Assembly: GCA_947627375.1 (NCBI GenBank) | Contig: CANQVR010000008.1 | Coordinates: 1-33,110 of the forward strand | Length of the DNA: 33,110 nt | DNA from: an uncultured Bacilli bacterium | GTDB lineage: Bacteria > Bacillota_I > Bacilli_A > RF39 > UBA660 | Direction of reading: 5' to 3' | Shown here: in pieces, positions 17,374 to 28,592 of the stretch | Layout: every line of letters begins with the position of its first letter | Position numbering within the stretch: the first letter of the stretch is position 1 | Translations under genes and position numbers: made by a program | The notes under the pieces: generated by a model | What the model was told of the DNA's origin: nothing | Databases searched by the model: none | Seen by the model: the letters and a program-made list of their open reading frames with translations, nothing else

Positions 17374-17919
17374 CTATTTCAACAATAAACAAAATAAAAT
17401 TATACCTACAAAAACGTAAACTATAACAGATACAAATAATTTTGATCTACTCTTAGTTATAACTCCATTAATATAAGATTCTCTTTCAAAATTATGATTT
17501 TTATTAATATCATCAATTTTTCTTTTTAATAAAAATAAATATATACGATTATTAACAACTAACCAAAATGCACGATTTAAAAGTAAATATATAATAAGAA
17601 TAATGTATATTGGCATATTAAGACTAGTAAGATAATGATTATTTATATAAGCTACTCCATAAAAACTTAAAAGATCAATTAAACCTAAAAATAATCCTAA
17701 ATATAAATAAGTTCTATAACAAAGATATAAAGGTCCAAAAAGTAAAGAAGAAAAAGAAAGTTTACCTTCTTCTATTTTATAATAATCTTTTCCCAAAATA
17801 GTTTTAAAATCAGTTGTTGTATTTTCATTATTCATTTTTATATAATTACCATTAGCCATATATCCACAATGCATACAAAAATCTTTATACATTTCTTTTC
17901 CACAATTAGGACATTTCAT
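17374..17919 (-). CDS. Zinc-ribbon membrane protein (DUF2628-like)
   Basis: N-terminal MKCPNCGKEMYKDFCMHCGY ribbon, LSFSSLLFGPLYLCYR, several TM helices. Confidence 0.75.
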   Translation of the reverse strand: MKCPNCGKEMYKDFCMHCGYMANGNYIKMNNENTTTDFKTILGKDYYKIEEGKLSFSSLLFGPLYLCYRTYLYLGLFLGLIDLLSFYGVAYINNHYLTSLNMPIYIILIIYLLLNRAFWLVVNNRIYLFLLKRKIDDINKNHNFERESYINGVITKSRSKLFVSVIVYVFVGIILFCLLLK

Positions 17920-17993
17920 ATCTTATCACCTATTCTAATTATAATATTTTCTATTAATATTGTAAATAAAAAGAAAAATAATATGCAAGCATA

Positions 17994-18620
17994 TTACAAA
18001 CTTTTAGAAGTATTCACAAAAGCTTTATATCCGAAGGGTTTTCCTGAAAGTATTTCATCATTTGTAGGATAATTACCACTATTGATCGCACTTATTATAA
18101 CATTATTATAATTTTGTACTAAACTTTTATAATTATCAAGTCCAATAATATCGATTACATTAGAAAATATCTTCTCTTTATCTATTTCTTCACCTCTTAT
18201 AAAAAGTTCCATCTCTGCTGAATGATTTAATAGCTCATCACCATATGCCATTTCAAATATTTTTCTCGTAACATCTTCTCTAGAAATTTTATTATTTTCC
18301 ATATATTTCAGAAGTTGTCGTTGTTTTTCCTCACCCATTTTTTCTACAGCATTATGATACTCTTCTTCAGAATCATTTACAGTAAGATACAAAAGTTGAG
18401 AAGAAATTTCAGGATAACTAGATAACTCATCGTTTAAATATCCATAAAAATCTTTATCATATAATTCCCATAACTTCACAGTTTTACCATCATCAGCATC
18501 AGAATATTGTGTTACGACAGGTAAATAATCATAAACATCTTCATTACTATCACTTAATTTAGAATATAAAACATCATAGACAATCCCTAATCTTTTGCTA
18601 ATATTTTTACTATTATTCAT
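17994..18620 (-). CDS. Hypothetical protein, 208 aa
   Basis: Intact ORF with SD AAGGAGATACTTATG; no family recognised. Confidence 0.7.
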   Translation of the reverse strand: MNNSKNISKRLGIVYDVLYSKLSDSNEDVYDYLPVVTQYSDADDGKTVKLWELYDKDFYGYLNDELSSYPEISSQLLYLTVNDSEEEYHNAVEKMGEEKQRQLLKYMENNKISREDVTRKIFEMAYGDELLNHSAEMELFIRGEEIDKEKIFSNVIDIIGLDNYKSLVQNYNNVIISAINSGNYPTNDEILSGKPFGYKAFVNTSKSL

Positions 18621-18672
18621 AAGTATCTCCTTTTACATAAAAATTAATACTAAAATAATTGTAACACTATCC

Positions 18673-18709
18673 AAAAAAAAAGTATACAATTTTTATAACT
18701 GTATACTTT
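18673..18709 (-). terminator. Terminator downstream of rplQ (end of alpha operon)
   Basis: Minus strand AAGTATAC ... GTATACTT followed by T9. Confidence 0.8.
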
Positions 18710-19094
18710 ATTTATTTTTTTCTTCCTTTTTTGCAGATGTTTTTGAAGGTCCCTCAATAAGTCTTAAAACTACCATTAAAGCATTATCTCCTTGACGTTC
18801 ATCAAGTTTTAAGATTTGAGTATAACCACCATTTCTAGATTCATAACGACTTGCTAGATCATTAAACACTTTATCTACGACAGCTTTATCATTATGAACA
18901 AAAGCAAGTGCTCTACGACGAGAACCTAAATCTCCCTTTTTTCCATAAGTAATCATTTTATCTACCATCTTACGAACTTCTTTAGCACGAGTTACAGTAG
19001 TAGTAATTTCTTCATTCATGATTACTTCTTTAGAAAGAGTCGCAAGCATACTTCTTCTATGTTTATTATCTCTACCTAATTTTCTATATGCCAT
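18708..19094 (-). CDS. rplQ: 50S ribosomal protein bL17
   Basis: [20 protein letters not shown]. Confidence 0.98.
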   Translation of the reverse strand: MAYRKLGRDNKHRRSMLATLSKEVIMNEEITTTVTRAKEVRKMVDKMITYGKKGDLGSRRRALAFVHNDKAVVDKVFNDLASRYESRNGGYTQILKLDERQGDNALMVVLRLIEGPSKTSAKKEEKNK

Positions 19095-19109
19095 AGTCTA
19101 CCTCCTTAA

Positions 19110-20060
19110 CTAATCTTCTTCACGTAAACTTAAGCCCAATTCTTTAATCTTAGTAAGTACTTCTTTTAAAGATTTTTTACCTAAATTACGTATCTTCATC
19201 ATATCGGTTTCACTCTTATTTACTAAATCTTGTAATGTATGAATTCCAGCTCTTTTTAGACAGTTATAAGCTCTAACTGAGAAATCTAAATCTTCAATAG
19301 AAGTTTCAAGTGCTTTAACTTTTGGATCCTCAGTCTTTTCGATCATCATACCACTACAATCAGCAATAGATGATAAATCAGTTAAAACTTCAAAATGTTC
19401 AATTAATACACGAGATGCTAAAGCTATAGCTTCTTCAGGTTTCATAGAACCATTAGTACGAACATCAAGAATTAATTTATCATAACTTTCATCTTGCCCA
19501 ACACGAGCATTTTCTACATTGTATGCAACATTTTCAACTGGAGAATAAAGTGAATCAATTGCGATAACTCCAGCTTTCTTAATTCCGTAAAGTTTTTTAT
19601 TTTCTTCACTCTTAACATAACCACGACCATTAGTCACAGTCATTTCCATATTTAAACTTCCACCCTTAGCTAAAGTACAAATAACTTTATCAGGATTGAT
19701 GATTTCAATATCTGCATCGTGTTCAATCTCACCTGCAGTAACTTCTCCTTCATGAGAAACATTAAGATGTAAAATTTTCTCTTCAGTAGAATGATTTTTA
19801 ATCACAACACCTTTTAAATTTAAGATAATCATGACAACATCTTCATAAACTCCTTCGATAGTTTGAAATTCATGAAGAACTCCATCAATTTTTATACTAC
19901 TAATAGCACTTCCAGGAAGAGATGATAACATAACTCTTCTTAAAGCATTACCTAAAGTAGTACCGAATCCTCTCTCTAATGGTTCAAGTTCAAATTTTCC
20001 ATAGAAATCACTTTCTACAGAATCAGTAATTTTATAAATTGGTTTTTCAAATTGTAACAT
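19110..20060 (-). CDS. rpoA: DNA-directed RNA polymerase subunit alpha
   Basis: FELEPLERGFGTTLGNALRRVMLSSLPG; alpha-CTD RAYNCLKRAGIHTLQDLV. Confidence 0.98.
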   Translation of the reverse strand: MLQFEKPIYKITDSVESDFYGKFELEPLERGFGTTLGNALRRVMLSSLPGSAISSIKIDGVLHEFQTIEGVYEDVVMIILNLKGVVIKNHSTEEKILHLNVSHEGEVTAGEIEHDADIEIINPDKVICTLAKGGSLNMEMTVTNGRGYVKSEENKKLYGIKKAGVIAIDSLYSPVENVAYNVENARVGQDESYDKLILDVRTNGSMKPEEAIALASRVLIEHFEVLTDLSSIADCSGMMIEKTEDPKVKALETSIEDLDFSVRAYNCLKRAGIHTLQDLVNKSETDMMKIRNLGKKSLKEVLTKIKELGLSLREED

Positions 20061-20084
20061 GAAACTAACCTCCCTTTATATTTA

Positions 20085-20468
20085 TTAACCACGTGGGCGT
20101 TTTGGTGGACGACATCCATTATGTGGTATTGGTGTAACATCATAAATTGCTGTTACTTCAAGTCCTGCAGTTTGAAGAGAACGAATTGCTGTTTCTCTTC
20201 CAGGTCCTAATCCTTTAACATATACTTCTACTTTACGCATATTCATATCATATGCTTTTCTTCCTGCTTCTTCTGCAGCTTGTCCAGCAGCAAAAGGAGT
20301 AGATTTTTTACTTCCCTTAAAGCCAAGAGCTCCAGGTGCTGCCCAAGTAACAACATTACCATCTTTATCAGTTACTGTAATGATAGTATTGTTAAAAGTT
20401 GCATGAATATGAACAGTACCTTCTGGAATATTCTTTTTAACTTTTTTCTTTCTAGTTTTATAAGCCAT
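20085..20468 (-). CDS. rpsK: 30S ribosomal protein uS11
   Basis: [31 protein letters not shown]. Confidence 0.98.
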   Translation of the reverse strand: MAYKTRKKKVKKNIPEGTVHIHATFNNTIITVTDKDGNVVTWAAPGALGFKGSKKSTPFAAGQAAEEAGRKAYDMNMRKVEVYVKGLGPGRETAIRSLQTAGLEVTAIYDVTPIPHNGCRPPKRPRG

Positions 20469-20490
20469 AGGTTATACCTCCTTTTTCATA

Positions 20491-20859
20491 TTATACTTTT
20501 TTCTTATTTGCAACAGTCTTACCTTTACCCTTACGAGTACGAGCATTTCTATTTGTTCTTTGTCCTCTTACTGGAAGACCTTTTTTATGACGATCTCCTT
20601 CATAAGAACCAATTTCCATTTTTGTTTTTATATTCATTCTTACTTCACGACGAAGATCACCTTCAGTTAAATGTTTATTAACTTCATCACGGATTTTAAC
20701 TAATTCATCTTGAGTTAATTCCTTAGTAATTTTAGTAGCTTCGATTCCTGCATCTTCTACTACTTTCTTAGCTAAATTTCTTCCAATACCATAAATATAA
20801 GTTAATGAAACAACAATATGTTTATCGTCTGGAATATTTACTCCTTTAATACGTGCCAT
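20491..20859 (-). CDS. rpsM: 30S ribosomal protein uS13
   Basis: [40 protein letters not shown]. Confidence 0.98.
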   Translation of the reverse strand: MARIKGVNIPDDKHIVVSLTYIYGIGRNLAKKVVEDAGIEATKITKELTQDELVKIRDEVNKHLTEGDLRREVRMNIKTKMEIGSYEGDRHKKGLPVRGQRTNRNARTRKGKGKTVANKKKV

Positions 20860-20877
20860 TTAATACACCTCCTTAAA

Positions 20878-20991
20878 TTACCCTTGTCTTTGTTTATGTT
20901 TTGGATTTTCGCAAATGATCATTACACGACCTTTACGTCTAACAACTCTACATTTTGCGCATATTGGTTTTACTGATGCTTTTACTTTCAT
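20878..20991 (-). CDS. rpmJ: 50S ribosomal protein bL36 (zinc-binding type)
   Basis: Translation [37 protein letters not shown] (37 aa); below the ORF-track cutoff. Confidence 0.97.
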   Translation of the reverse strand: MKVKASVKPICAKCRVVRRKGRVMIICENPKHKQRQG

Positions 20992-21006
20992 AATTTATCC
21001 CTCCTA

Positions 21007-21222
21007 TTATTTACGATAGGTTATTCTCCCACGTGTTAAATCATAAGGTGAAAGTTCTACAGTTACGGTATCACCTGGTAAGATGCGAATATAATGCATT
21101 CGTATTTTACCAGAAACGTGGGCTTCTATCTTATGACCATTTTCAAGTTCTACTACAAACTTTCCACCTGGTATAATTTCAAGAACTTTCCCTTCTACTT
21201 CAATTACGTCTTCTTTAGCCAT
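21007..21222 (-). CDS. infA: Translation initiation factor IF-1
   Basis: [41 protein letters not shown]. Confidence 0.98.
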   Translation of the reverse strand: MAKEDVIEVEGKVLEIIPGGKFVVELENGHKIEAHVSGKIRMHYIRILPGDTVTVELSPYDLTRGRITYRK

Positions 21223-21226
21223 CTTT

Positions 21227-21973
21227 TCACTCTCCTGTTAAAATTTTGTATCCATCGTCGGTCACAACTACAGTATGTTCAAAGTGCGCTGAAGGACGAC
21301 CGTCTTTGGTTATTATTGTCCAGTCATCATCAAGAAGTAAAATCTCTGGACTACCTAAAGTTAACATTGGTTCCACTGCAATTACCATACCTTTTTTAAG
21401 TCTCACACCAGTATTTGGTGTACCATAATTAGGAACATCAGGATCTTCATGAACACTAGTACCAACTCCATGTCCACAAAGCTCACGTACAACACCTAAT
21501 CCACAACTTTCAGCGTATTTTTGAATTGCCGCTCCAATGTCTCCTATTCTATTTCCTGGTTTTACTTGCTCTAACCCAATGAATAGAGATTTCTCTGTAT
21601 CACTAAGTAGTTTTTCATTTTCACGACTTACATTACCTACCGTATAAGTCCAAGCAGAGTCTCCATGATACCCTTTAAAACAAGCTCCAATATCAATAGA
21701 AATAATATCTCCATCTTGTAAAACTCTATCACTAGGAATACCATGTACAACCTCATCATTTATACTAGTACAAATACTAGTAGGATAACCATCATAACCT
21801 TTAAATGAAGGAGTTGCATCACGACTAATAATATATTTTTCTGCTAGATCATCTAACTTGCGAGTCGTAATACCTTCTTTAATAAAAGGTTTTAAATATT
21901 GATGAGTATCATATACAATTTTCCCTGCTTTCCTTAACAGTTCAATCTCTCTATCACTTTTTATCGTAATCAT
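21227..21973 (-). CDS. map: Type I methionyl aminopeptidase
   Basis: [43 protein letters not shown]. Confidence 0.97.
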   Translation of the reverse strand: MITIKSDREIELLRKAGKIVYDTHQYLKPFIKEGITTRKLDDLAEKYIISRDATPSFKGYDGYPTSICTSINDEVVHGIPSDRVLQDGDIISIDIGACFKGYHGDSAWTYTVGNVSRENEKLLSDTEKSLFIGLEQVKPGNRIGDIGAAIQKYAESCGLGVVRELCGHGVGTSVHEDPDVPNYGTPNTGVRLKKGMVIAVEPMLTLGSPEILLLDDDWTIITKDGRPSAHFEHTVVVTDDGYKILTGE

Positions 21974-22632
21974 TACTTTTCATCTCCAACTATGTTTTCT
22001 ATTCTTTGGAAAACTTCCTCTATACTACCAATACCATTAACATGTTTTAAAACGCCAATTTCTTGATAGTGTTTTATAATAGGTTCCGTCTTATCAAGAT
22101 AAGTTTGATAACGCGTATTAAATGCTTCGATATTATCATCACTTCTTTGATAAAGCCTTCCCCCACAATTATCACAAACCGACTCTTGTGTTGGAGCATT
22201 TTCTGAATCATTTATGTTAAAGATTGCACCACAATCTTCACATATCCTTCTTCCTATTATTCTTTTTTCTAATATTTCTCTATCAATATCTAATGATATT
22301 ACATAACCAATTTCTTGTCCAATTGATTTTAATATTTCATCATAATGAATAGCTTGTTCTATATTTCTAGGAAAGCCATCGATTACAAAACCATTTTGAC
22401 AGTCTTCTTTCGCAAGTCTTTCTTTTACTACTTCATAAGTAATTTCATCTTTAACAAGTTTTCCACTAGATAAAATTTCTCTAATATATATTCCTATCTC
22501 AGTATCTTCTTTTGAAATATCTCTAAAGATATCTCCAATCGAAATATGAGGTATTTTATATTTTTTAGAAATCAAATCAGATTGAGTTCCTTTACCTGCC
22601 GCAGGAGGCGCAATTAACATTATATTTTTCAT
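21973..22632 (-). CDS. adk: Adenylate kinase, zinc-lid type
   Basis: GFVIDGFPRN, IIGRRICEDCGAIF...VCDNCGG four-Cys lid; P-loop reads APPAAGKGT. Confidence 0.96.
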   Translation of the reverse strand: MKNIMLIAPPAAGKGTQSDLISKKYKIPHISIGDIFRDISKEDTEIGIYIREILSSGKLVKDEITYEVVKERLAKEDCQNGFVIDGFPRNIEQAIHYDEILKSIGQEIGYVISLDIDREILEKRIIGRRICEDCGAIFNINDSENAPTQESVCDNCGGRLYQRSDDNIEAFNTRYQTYLDKTEPIIKHYQEIGVLKHVNGIGSIEEVFQRIENIVGDEK

Positions 22633-23897
22633 CGTCTACTGTATCCTCTTTTATAATTTCTTGCAAGAAGACTTCCTTCAAGTTGTTTATAAGTTTCAAG
22701 TGCAACACCAACTACGATTAACAATCCAGTTCCACCAATAGAAACTGTCGTTGGTAAACTAGTTACTTTAGTAAATATTATTGGTAGACCTGCAAGTACT
22801 ACTAAGAATAATGATCCTAGAACTGTAAGTCTTGATAATATTCTACTTAAATGTTTTTCAGTTTCTTCTCCTGGTCTAATTCCTGGTATATATCCACCAT
22901 TTTCTTGTAAGTTTTTAGCAAATTCATCAGGTTTCAATTGAATAAATGTATAAAAATATGAGAATAAGAAAATTAATAATACATATATCAAGAATCCAAC
23001 TGGTGTTGTATAATTTAAATATTTTTGGACGAACAATGTTACTCCTTCTTTATTTACAAGTTGAGCAACAAGTGTTGGTATTGAAAGCAGACTTGATGCG
23101 AAAATTACTGGAATTACTCCTGCTGAATTTATCTTTATTGGCATAAAAGATTTACTAGCACCATAAGCATTAGTTGACTTATTAGCATATTGAATAGGTA
23201 TTCTTCTTTCTGATTCTTGAACAAATATAACTCCGATAATGATAAGGAAATATACAGCTACAAACAATACAAATTTTAAAATTCCAAATATTGTTTCTTG
23301 AGCGGTTCCAATTACTACTAAATCACTAAATGCTGTAATAAACATTTGAGGTAAACTAGCAATAATTCCTGCCATAATAATTAAACTGATACCATTTCCA
23401 ATACCTTTTTGAGTAATTTGATCTCCAAGCCATAAAAGAAATGCTGTTCCAGCAGTAAGTACTGTTGAAATGTATAAATACTCTAAAGGATTTCCAGTTT
23501 TACCTAAAATAGCAAACGCTAGGATATATCCTTCAAAGAATGAAAATGCAATACCTACAAATCTAGTAATTTGATTTATCTTTTGACGACCAACATGACC
23601 TTGCTTCGCAAGTTCAGAAAAATATGGAACTATATCCATTTGCAATAATTGCATAATGATTGATGCCGTAATATAAGGCATTACCCCTAAAGCAAATATT
23701 GAAAAATTCTTTAAGGCTCCTCCACCCATTGCATTGATGAGTTCCAAAAACCCTAAATTATTAGTTAAATCATCAGTTCCAGGAACACGAATTGATATTC
23801 CTAAAATGAAAATTGTAAGTACCCCTAAAGTAAATAATATTCTTACTCTTAAATCTTTATTTGTAGGAGTAAATAATTGCTTCATGGTCTTAAACAT
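22629..23897 (-). CDS. secY: Preprotein translocase subunit SecY
   Basis: SecY TM pattern, GIGNGISLIIMAGI, YANKSTNAYGASKSFMPIKINSAGVIPVIFASS. Confidence 0.98.
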   Translation of the reverse strand: MFKTMKQLFTPTNKDLRVRILFTLGVLTIFILGISIRVPGTDDLTNNLGFLELINAMGGGALKNFSIFALGVMPYITASIIMQLLQMDIVPYFSELAKQGHVGRQKINQITRFVGIAFSFFEGYILAFAILGKTGNPLEYLYISTVLTAGTAFLLWLGDQITQKGIGNGISLIIMAGIIASLPQMFITAFSDLVVIGTAQETIFGILKFVLFVAVYFLIIIGVIFVQESERRIPIQYANKSTNAYGASKSFMPIKINSAGVIPVIFASSLLSIPTLVAQLVNKEGVTLFVQKYLNYTTPVGFLIYVLLIFLFSYFYTFIQLKPDEFAKNLQENGGYIPGIRPGEETEKHLSRILSRLTVLGSLFLVVLAGLPIIFTKVTSLPTTVSIGGTGLLIVVGVALETYKQLEGSLLARNYKRGYSRR

Positions 23898-23898
23898 C

Positions 23899-24342
23899 TT
23901 AGATCACCTCAGCTTTACTTCCTGCTTCCTCGATCTTAGCAAGTGCAGTCTTAGAAAATTTATGTGCTTGAATAGTTAATTTCTTTTCAAGTTTTCCATC
24001 TCCTAATACTTTGATACCTGCAAGTTGTTTTCTAACAATTCTTTTTTCTAAAAGTAATGCAGGTGTAACTAAAGTTCCATCATCGAAACTATTTAAATCA
24101 TCTAAATTAACAACAGCATAAACTTTTCTAAATCTATGATTTGAAAATCCTCTTTGTGGAAGTCTACGGTATAAAGGTAATTGTCCACCTTCAAATACTG
24201 GATTTATACTTCCTCCACTACGTGCTTTTTGTCCCTTTTGTCCACGACCACTAGTTTTTCCTAAACCAGATCCAGGTCCACGACCTACACGTTTTTTTCT
24301 ATTTGTTGCTCCTATATTTTTTTCTAATTCATGTAACTTCAT
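23899..24342 (-). CDS. rplO: 50S ribosomal protein uL15
   Basis: [29 protein letters not shown]. Confidence 0.98.
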   Translation of the reverse strand: MKLHELEKNIGATNRKKRVGRGPGSGLGKTSGRGQKGQKARSGGSINPVFEGGQLPLYRRLPQRGFSNHRFRKVYAVVNLDDLNSFDDGTLVTPALLLEKRIVRKQLAGIKVLGDGKLEKKLTIQAHKFSKTALAKIEEAGSKAEVI

Positions 24343-24851
24343 TATCCTAATATCTCCTCTACTGATTTACCACGAAGTTTTGCAACTTCTTCTGGTGTTT
24401 TAATAGATTTTAGCGCATTCATAGCAGCTGTAGCCATGTTTAATTTAGTTCTTGCTCCAAGGGACTTAGAAACAATATCACGAACTCCCGCTAATTCTAA
24501 AACAGCTCTTACACTACCTCCAGCAATAACTCCAGTACCTGCAGCAGCTGGTTTAATAATAACACGAGCAGCACCACTAGTACCGATTGCCTCATGTGCA
24601 ACTGTTCTTCCATCTATTAGAGGTATTTTTATCATATTTTTATTAGCATCTTGAATTGCTTTTTTAATTGCATCTGGTACTTCATTAGCTTTTCCTGTAC
24701 CAATTCCAACAAGACCTTTTCTATCTCCTACAACAACTGTTGCAGAAAATCTTCTTTGACGTCCACCTTTGTTAACCTTAACAACACTTTTAACGTCAAT
24801 TACTAATTCTTCTAAAGTCTTTTCTTTTGAAAAATCTTTTCTCTTTTGCAT
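24342..24851 (-). CDS. rpsE: 30S ribosomal protein uS5
   Basis: [34 protein letters not shown]. Confidence 0.98.
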   Translation of the reverse strand: MQKRKDFSKEKTLEELVIDVKSVVKVNKGGRQRRFSATVVVGDRKGLVGIGTGKANEVPDAIKKAIQDANKNMIKIPLIDGRTVAHEAIGTSGAARVIIKPAAAGTGVIAGGSVRAVLELAGVRDIVSKSLGARTKLNMATAAMNALKSIKTPEEVAKLRGKSVEEILG

Positions 24852-24863
24852 ATTAACCTCCTA

Positions 24864-25226
24864 TTAGAATTCTAATCCATTCTCACGTGCAGCTTCTGCT
24901 AAAGCTTGAACGCGACCATGATAAAGATATCCACCTCTATCAAATACTACTTTTTTAATGTTAGCTTTCTTTGCAACTTCTGCAATTTTTTTACCAACAA
25001 GTTGTGCTGCTTCTTTATTTCCACCGTTTTTAATATTTAAATCTTTATCTAGTGATGAAGCAGAACAAAGAGTAGCTTGAGTTTCATCATTTATGATTTG
25101 TGCATAAATCTCTTTATTAGATCTAAACACATTAAGTCTTGGTGTCATTTCAGTTCCCATAATTTTATTACGAATTCTTTCATGTCTTGCGATACGCATA
25201 GCATTACGAGATTCTTTTTTTATCAT
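24864..25226 (-). CDS. rplR: 50S ribosomal protein uL18
   Basis: [45 protein letters not shown]. Confidence 0.98.
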   Translation of the reverse strand: MIKKESRNAMRIARHERIRNKIMGTEMTPRLNVFRSNKEIYAQIINDETQATLCSASSLDKDLNIKNGGNKEAAQLVGKKIAEVAKKANIKKVVFDRGGYLYHGRVQALAEAARENGLEF

Positions 25227-25248
25227 ATTATCCTCCCTTTCTACTTAA

Positions 25249-25779
25249 TTAAGCAGCTTTCTTTCCTTCTTTACGACGAATATGTTCATCGACATAACGA
25301 ATTCCTTTACCTTTATAAGGTTCAGGTGGTCTTACTTTTCTAACATTTGCAGCAAACTCACCAACTTTAACTTTGTCGATTCCTGAAATAGTAATTTTAT
25401 TATTACCATCTGCTGCAACAGTAAGCCCTTCGATAACTTCCATCTCAACAGGATGAGAATATCCTGCATTGATAACTAATTTCTTACCTTGAACATTAAA
25501 ACGATATCCAACACCTACTATTTCAAGTGCTTTTTCATAACCATCAGTAACACCTTTAATCATATTTGTAATTATTGCATTCATTGTACCGTGATTAGCT
25601 TTATATTCTTCGTTTTTTCTTTCTAAGGTAATTTCATTATTTTCATTTTTCATATTTATTCCATCAAGCATTGCTTGCTTTAAAGTTCCTTTAGGCCCTT
25701 TAACTTCTACTACATTATCATTTAAAGTTATAGTAACATTCTCAGGAACTTTGATGATACGATTACCTATACGGCTCAT
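25249..25779 (-). CDS. rplF: 50S ribosomal protein uL6
   Basis: MSRIGNRIIKVPENV, PPEPYKGKGIRYVDEHIRRKEGKKA. Confidence 0.98.
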   Translation of the reverse strand: MSRIGNRIIKVPENVTITLNDNVVEVKGPKGTLKQAMLDGINMKNENNEITLERKNEEYKANHGTMNAIITNMIKGVTDGYEKALEIVGVGYRFNVQGKKLVINAGYSHPVEMEVIEGLTVAADGNNKITISGIDKVKVGEFAANVRKVRPPEPYKGKGIRYVDEHIRRKEGKKAA

Positions 25780-25805
25780 TTGTATTCCTCCTTATATTAT
25801 TTATA

Positions 25806-26207
25806 TTACCAAATATAAGCTAAAACTTCTCCACCTATATTTTCACTACGTGCCTTCTTGTCAGTCATAATTCCACGTGAGGTAGAAATTATAGCGATTC
25901 CAAGTCCATTAAGAACCTTTGGTAATTCATCATGTTTAGCATAAACACGAAGTCCTGGTTTAGAAATTCTTCTTAATCCAGTTATAACTCTTTGTTTTTT
26001 ATCTGCATATTTTAATGATAATACAAGAGTTCCTTGAACATTATTTTTTTCTAACTTATAATCATTAATAAATCCTTCTTCTTTTAAAATCTTAGCGATT
26101 TCTTCTTTAACTTTAGAAGCAGGTACTTTCACTTCTTCATAACGCATTTGATTAGCATTACGAATACGTGTTAACATATCTGCAACAGAATCTGTTACTA
26201 CTGCCAT
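25806..26207 (-). CDS. rpsH: 30S ribosomal protein uS8
   Basis: [34 protein letters not shown]. Confidence 0.98.
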   Translation of the reverse strand: MAVVTDSVADMLTRIRNANQMRYEEVKVPASKVKEEIAKILKEEGFINDYKLEKNNVQGTLVLSLKYADKKQRVITGLRRISKPGLRVYAKHDELPKVLNGLGIAIISTSRGIMTDKKARSENIGGEVLAYIW

Positions 26208-26228
26208 ATATAGCTCCTCCTTTCACGC

Positions 26229-26414
26229 CTACCAACTTGATTTTTTAACACCTGGTATTTGTCCTTTATTTGCAAGTTCACGAAAACAAATACGACAAAT
26301 TCCGAATTTTCTCATTACACCATGAGGTCTTCCACAACGTGAACATCTAGTATATTCACGAACTTTATATTTTTGTTTACGTCCTTGCTTTGCAATCATA
26401 CTTTTCTTTGCCAT
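26229..26414 (-). CDS. rpsZ: 30S ribosomal protein uS14, type Z (zinc-binding)
   Basis: [41 protein letters not shown]; start at MAKKSMIAK, not the longer ORF start. Confidence 0.97.
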   Translation of the reverse strand: MAKKSMIAKQGRKQKYKVREYTRCSRCGRPHGVMRKFGICRICFRELANKGQIPGVKKSSW

Positions 26415-26427
26415 TTTATCCCTCCAA

Positions 26428-26967
26428 TTACTTTCTAAAAGGAATTCCAAGTCCATCTAATAAGTCAAATGCTTCTTCGTTTGTTTTAGCTGTAGTTACG
26501 AATACAATATCCATACCACGAACTTTAACAACATCATCATAATCAATTTCAGAGAAAATTAATTGTTCTTTAATTCCCATTGTATAATTTCCTCTTCCAT
26601 CAAAAGATCTCTTGTTAACACCTCTAAAGTCACGAACACGAGGTAAAGCAATTGAAATTAACTTATCCATAAAGTTATACATATTTTCTCCACGTAATGT
26701 AACTTTACATCCGATAGATTGTCCTTCTCTTACTTTAAATCCTGCTACTGATTTTTTTGCTTTTGTTACAACTGGTCTTTGGCCAGCGATTTTAGTTAAA
26801 TCTTCTACTGCTGCATCTAATAATTTAGAATTACTAGTTGCATCTCCAACTCCCATATTAATAACAATTTTATCAATTTTAGGTACTTCCATAACACTTT
26901 TATAGTTATGCTTTTTCATTAAACTTGGAACTACTTCATTTAAGTATTTTTCTTTTAGGCGGTTCAT
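26428..26967 (-). CDS. rplE: 50S ribosomal protein uL5
   Basis: [47 protein letters not shown]. Confidence 0.98.
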   Translation of the reverse strand: MNRLKEKYLNEVVPSLMKKHNYKSVMEVPKIDKIVINMGVGDATSNSKLLDAAVEDLTKIAGQRPVVTKAKKSVAGFKVREGQSIGCKVTLRGENMYNFMDKLISIALPRVRDFRGVNKRSFDGRGNYTMGIKEQLIFSEIDYDDVVKVRGMDIVFVTTAKTNEEAFDLLDGLGIPFRK

Positions 26968-26984
26968 AGTTGTCCTCCTTCCGA

Positions 26985-27293
26985 TTAATCTATTTTTTCA
27001 TTAGATTTTTTTGTAACTCTAACTTTTTTGTTAGATTTCTTATCAATGTCGTGTCCTATTCTAGTTCTCTTTTTAGTTTTAGGATCAACAATCATAACAT
27101 TAGATATATGAATTGGTGCTTCTATCTCTAAGATTCCACCAGTATTTTGTCCAGTAGGTTTTTGATGTTTTTTAACAATATGAACACCTTCAACTACTAC
27201 TTTATCTTCATTTTTTAATGTTTTAATTATCTTTCCTTCTTTTCCTTTATCAGAACCAGCAATAACGACTACTTTATCTCCTACTTTTAGCAT
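26985..27293 (-). CDS. rplX: 50S ribosomal protein uL24
   Basis: [23 protein letters not shown] motif. Confidence 0.98.
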   Translation of the reverse strand: MLKVGDKVVVIAGSDKGKEGKIIKTLKNEDKVVVEGVHIVKKHQKPTGQNTGGILEIEAPIHISNVMIVDPKTKKRTRIGHDIDKKSNKKVRVTKKSNEKID

Positions 27294-27306
27294 AAATTTT
27301 TCCTCC

Positions 27307-27675
27307 TTATAGTACTTCTTTTGCTAAAGATACTATCTTCATATAATCTTTATCACGTAATTCACGTGCTACTGGTCCGAAAATACGAGTTCCAACAGGA
27401 CTCTTATCATCTTTAATAATAACACAAGCATTATCGTCAAACTTAATATAACTTCCATCGTCACGTCGAACGCCTTGACGACTACGAACGATAACTGCCT
27501 TTACAACTTTTCCTTTTGGAAGTGGTGAGTTAGGAATAGCATTTTTAACTGTTCCAACTACAACATCTCCAATGTTTCCTGTCTTTCTATTACTTCCACC
27601 AAGTACACGAATAACTAAAAGTTCACGTGCTCCTGAATTGTCAGCAACTTTCATACGACTTTCTTGTTGTAACAT
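27307..27675 (-). CDS. rplN: 50S ribosomal protein uL14
   Basis: [31 protein letters not shown]. Confidence 0.98.
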   Translation of the reverse strand: MLQQESRMKVADNSGARELLVIRVLGGSNRKTGNIGDVVVGTVKNAIPNSPLPKGKVVKAVIVRSRQGVRRDDGSYIKFDDNACVIIKDDKSPVGTRIFGPVARELRDKDYMKIVSLAKEVL

Positions 27676-27704
27676 AATTATTCCTCCTTCTCATCAAAGC
27701 ATTA

Positions 27705-27965
27705 TTATAAAATTACTGCTTCTTTTACTATTTCTTTTAGATAAAAATGTTTAGTCTTAGAGATTGGTCTTGTTGAAACAATTCTTACTGTATCTCCCAC
27801 TTTAGCTTTATTTGTTTCATCATGTACTGAATATTTCTTAGAGCTTTTAACTCTCTTATGATATAACGGATGAGTTTTATAAGTTTCAACTAACACTGTT
27901 ATCGTTTTATTATTAGTAGCACTAACTACTTTTCCAACTAATTCTTTTTTAATTTTCTTTTCCAT
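27705..27965 (-). CDS. rpsQ: 30S ribosomal protein uS17
   Basis: [30 protein letters not shown]; start at MEKKIKKEL. Confidence 0.97.
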   Translation of the reverse strand: MEKKIKKELVGKVVSATNNKTITVLVETYKTHPLYHKRVKSSKKYSVHDETNKAKVGDTVRIVSTRPISKTKHFYLKEIVKEAVIL

Positions 27966-27975
27966 GATAACCTCC

Positions 27976-28170
27976 CTATGCATCCTTCTTACGTTCATTT
28001 AGAACGGTTTTCATTCTTGCTACGGTGTGTCTTAAATCTCTGATTCTTGAAGGTTTTTCTAAGGTACCAGTTGCTTGTTGAAAACGTAAATTAAATAACT
28101 CTTCTTTACTTTCCTTTAACTTTGCTTCAATCTCTTCATTAGATAATTCTCTTATTTCTTTAACCTTCAT
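27976..28170 (-). CDS. rpmC: 50S ribosomal protein uL29
   Basis: [38 protein letters not shown]. Confidence 0.98.
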   Translation of the reverse strand: MKVKEIRELSNEEIEAKLKESKEELFNLRFQQATGTLEKPSRIRDLRHTVARMKTVLNERKKDA

Positions 28171-28591
28171 TTACATCACCACCATCTTCTTTTTTAACAA
28201 ATTTTGTGGTCATCGGTAACTTGTGTCCAGCAAGTCTTAAAGCTTCACGAGCTACTTCTTCGCTAACTCCAGAAATTTCAAACATGATTTTTCCTTTTTT
28301 AACTACAGCAACCCATCCTTCAACATTACCTTTACCTTTACCTTGACGAGTACCGATTGGTTTTTTAGTAAGTGGCATATGTGGGAATATATTGATCCAC
28401 ACTTTTCCACCACGCTTCATATAACGTGTCATCGCAATACGTGCAGCTTCAATTTGATTAGCAGTAACCCAAGCGCCTTCTTTAGCTTGAATTCCATATT
28501 CACCAAAATGAAGTTCAGTGTTTCCACGTGATTTACCTTCATGAGATAATCTATGAACACGTCTATGTTTTACTCTTGACGGTATTAACAT
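28160..28591 (-). CDS. rplP: 50S ribosomal protein uL16
   Basis: [49 protein letters not shown]; start at residue 39 of the ORF. Confidence 0.97.
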   Translation of the reverse strand: MLIPSRVKHRRVHRLSHEGKSRGNTELHFGEYGIQAKEGAWVTANQIEAARIAMTRYMKRGGKVWINIFPHMPLTKKPIGTRQGKGKGNVEGWVAVVKKGKIMFEISGVSEEVAREALRLAGHKLPMTTKFVKKEDGGDVNEG

Positions 28592-28592
28592 A

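Noticed and set aside
20280-20681. 133-aa + strand ORF across rpsK/rpsM
   Set aside because: Antisense to two ribosomal protein genes; composition is an artefact of AT-rich reverse frames. The same applies to the other + strand ORFs within the ribosomal cluster.
26229-26456. Longer rpsZ start ([19 protein letters not shown])
   Set aside because: The upstream part overlaps the rplE 3' end; the SD and conserved N-terminus support MAKKS at 26414.
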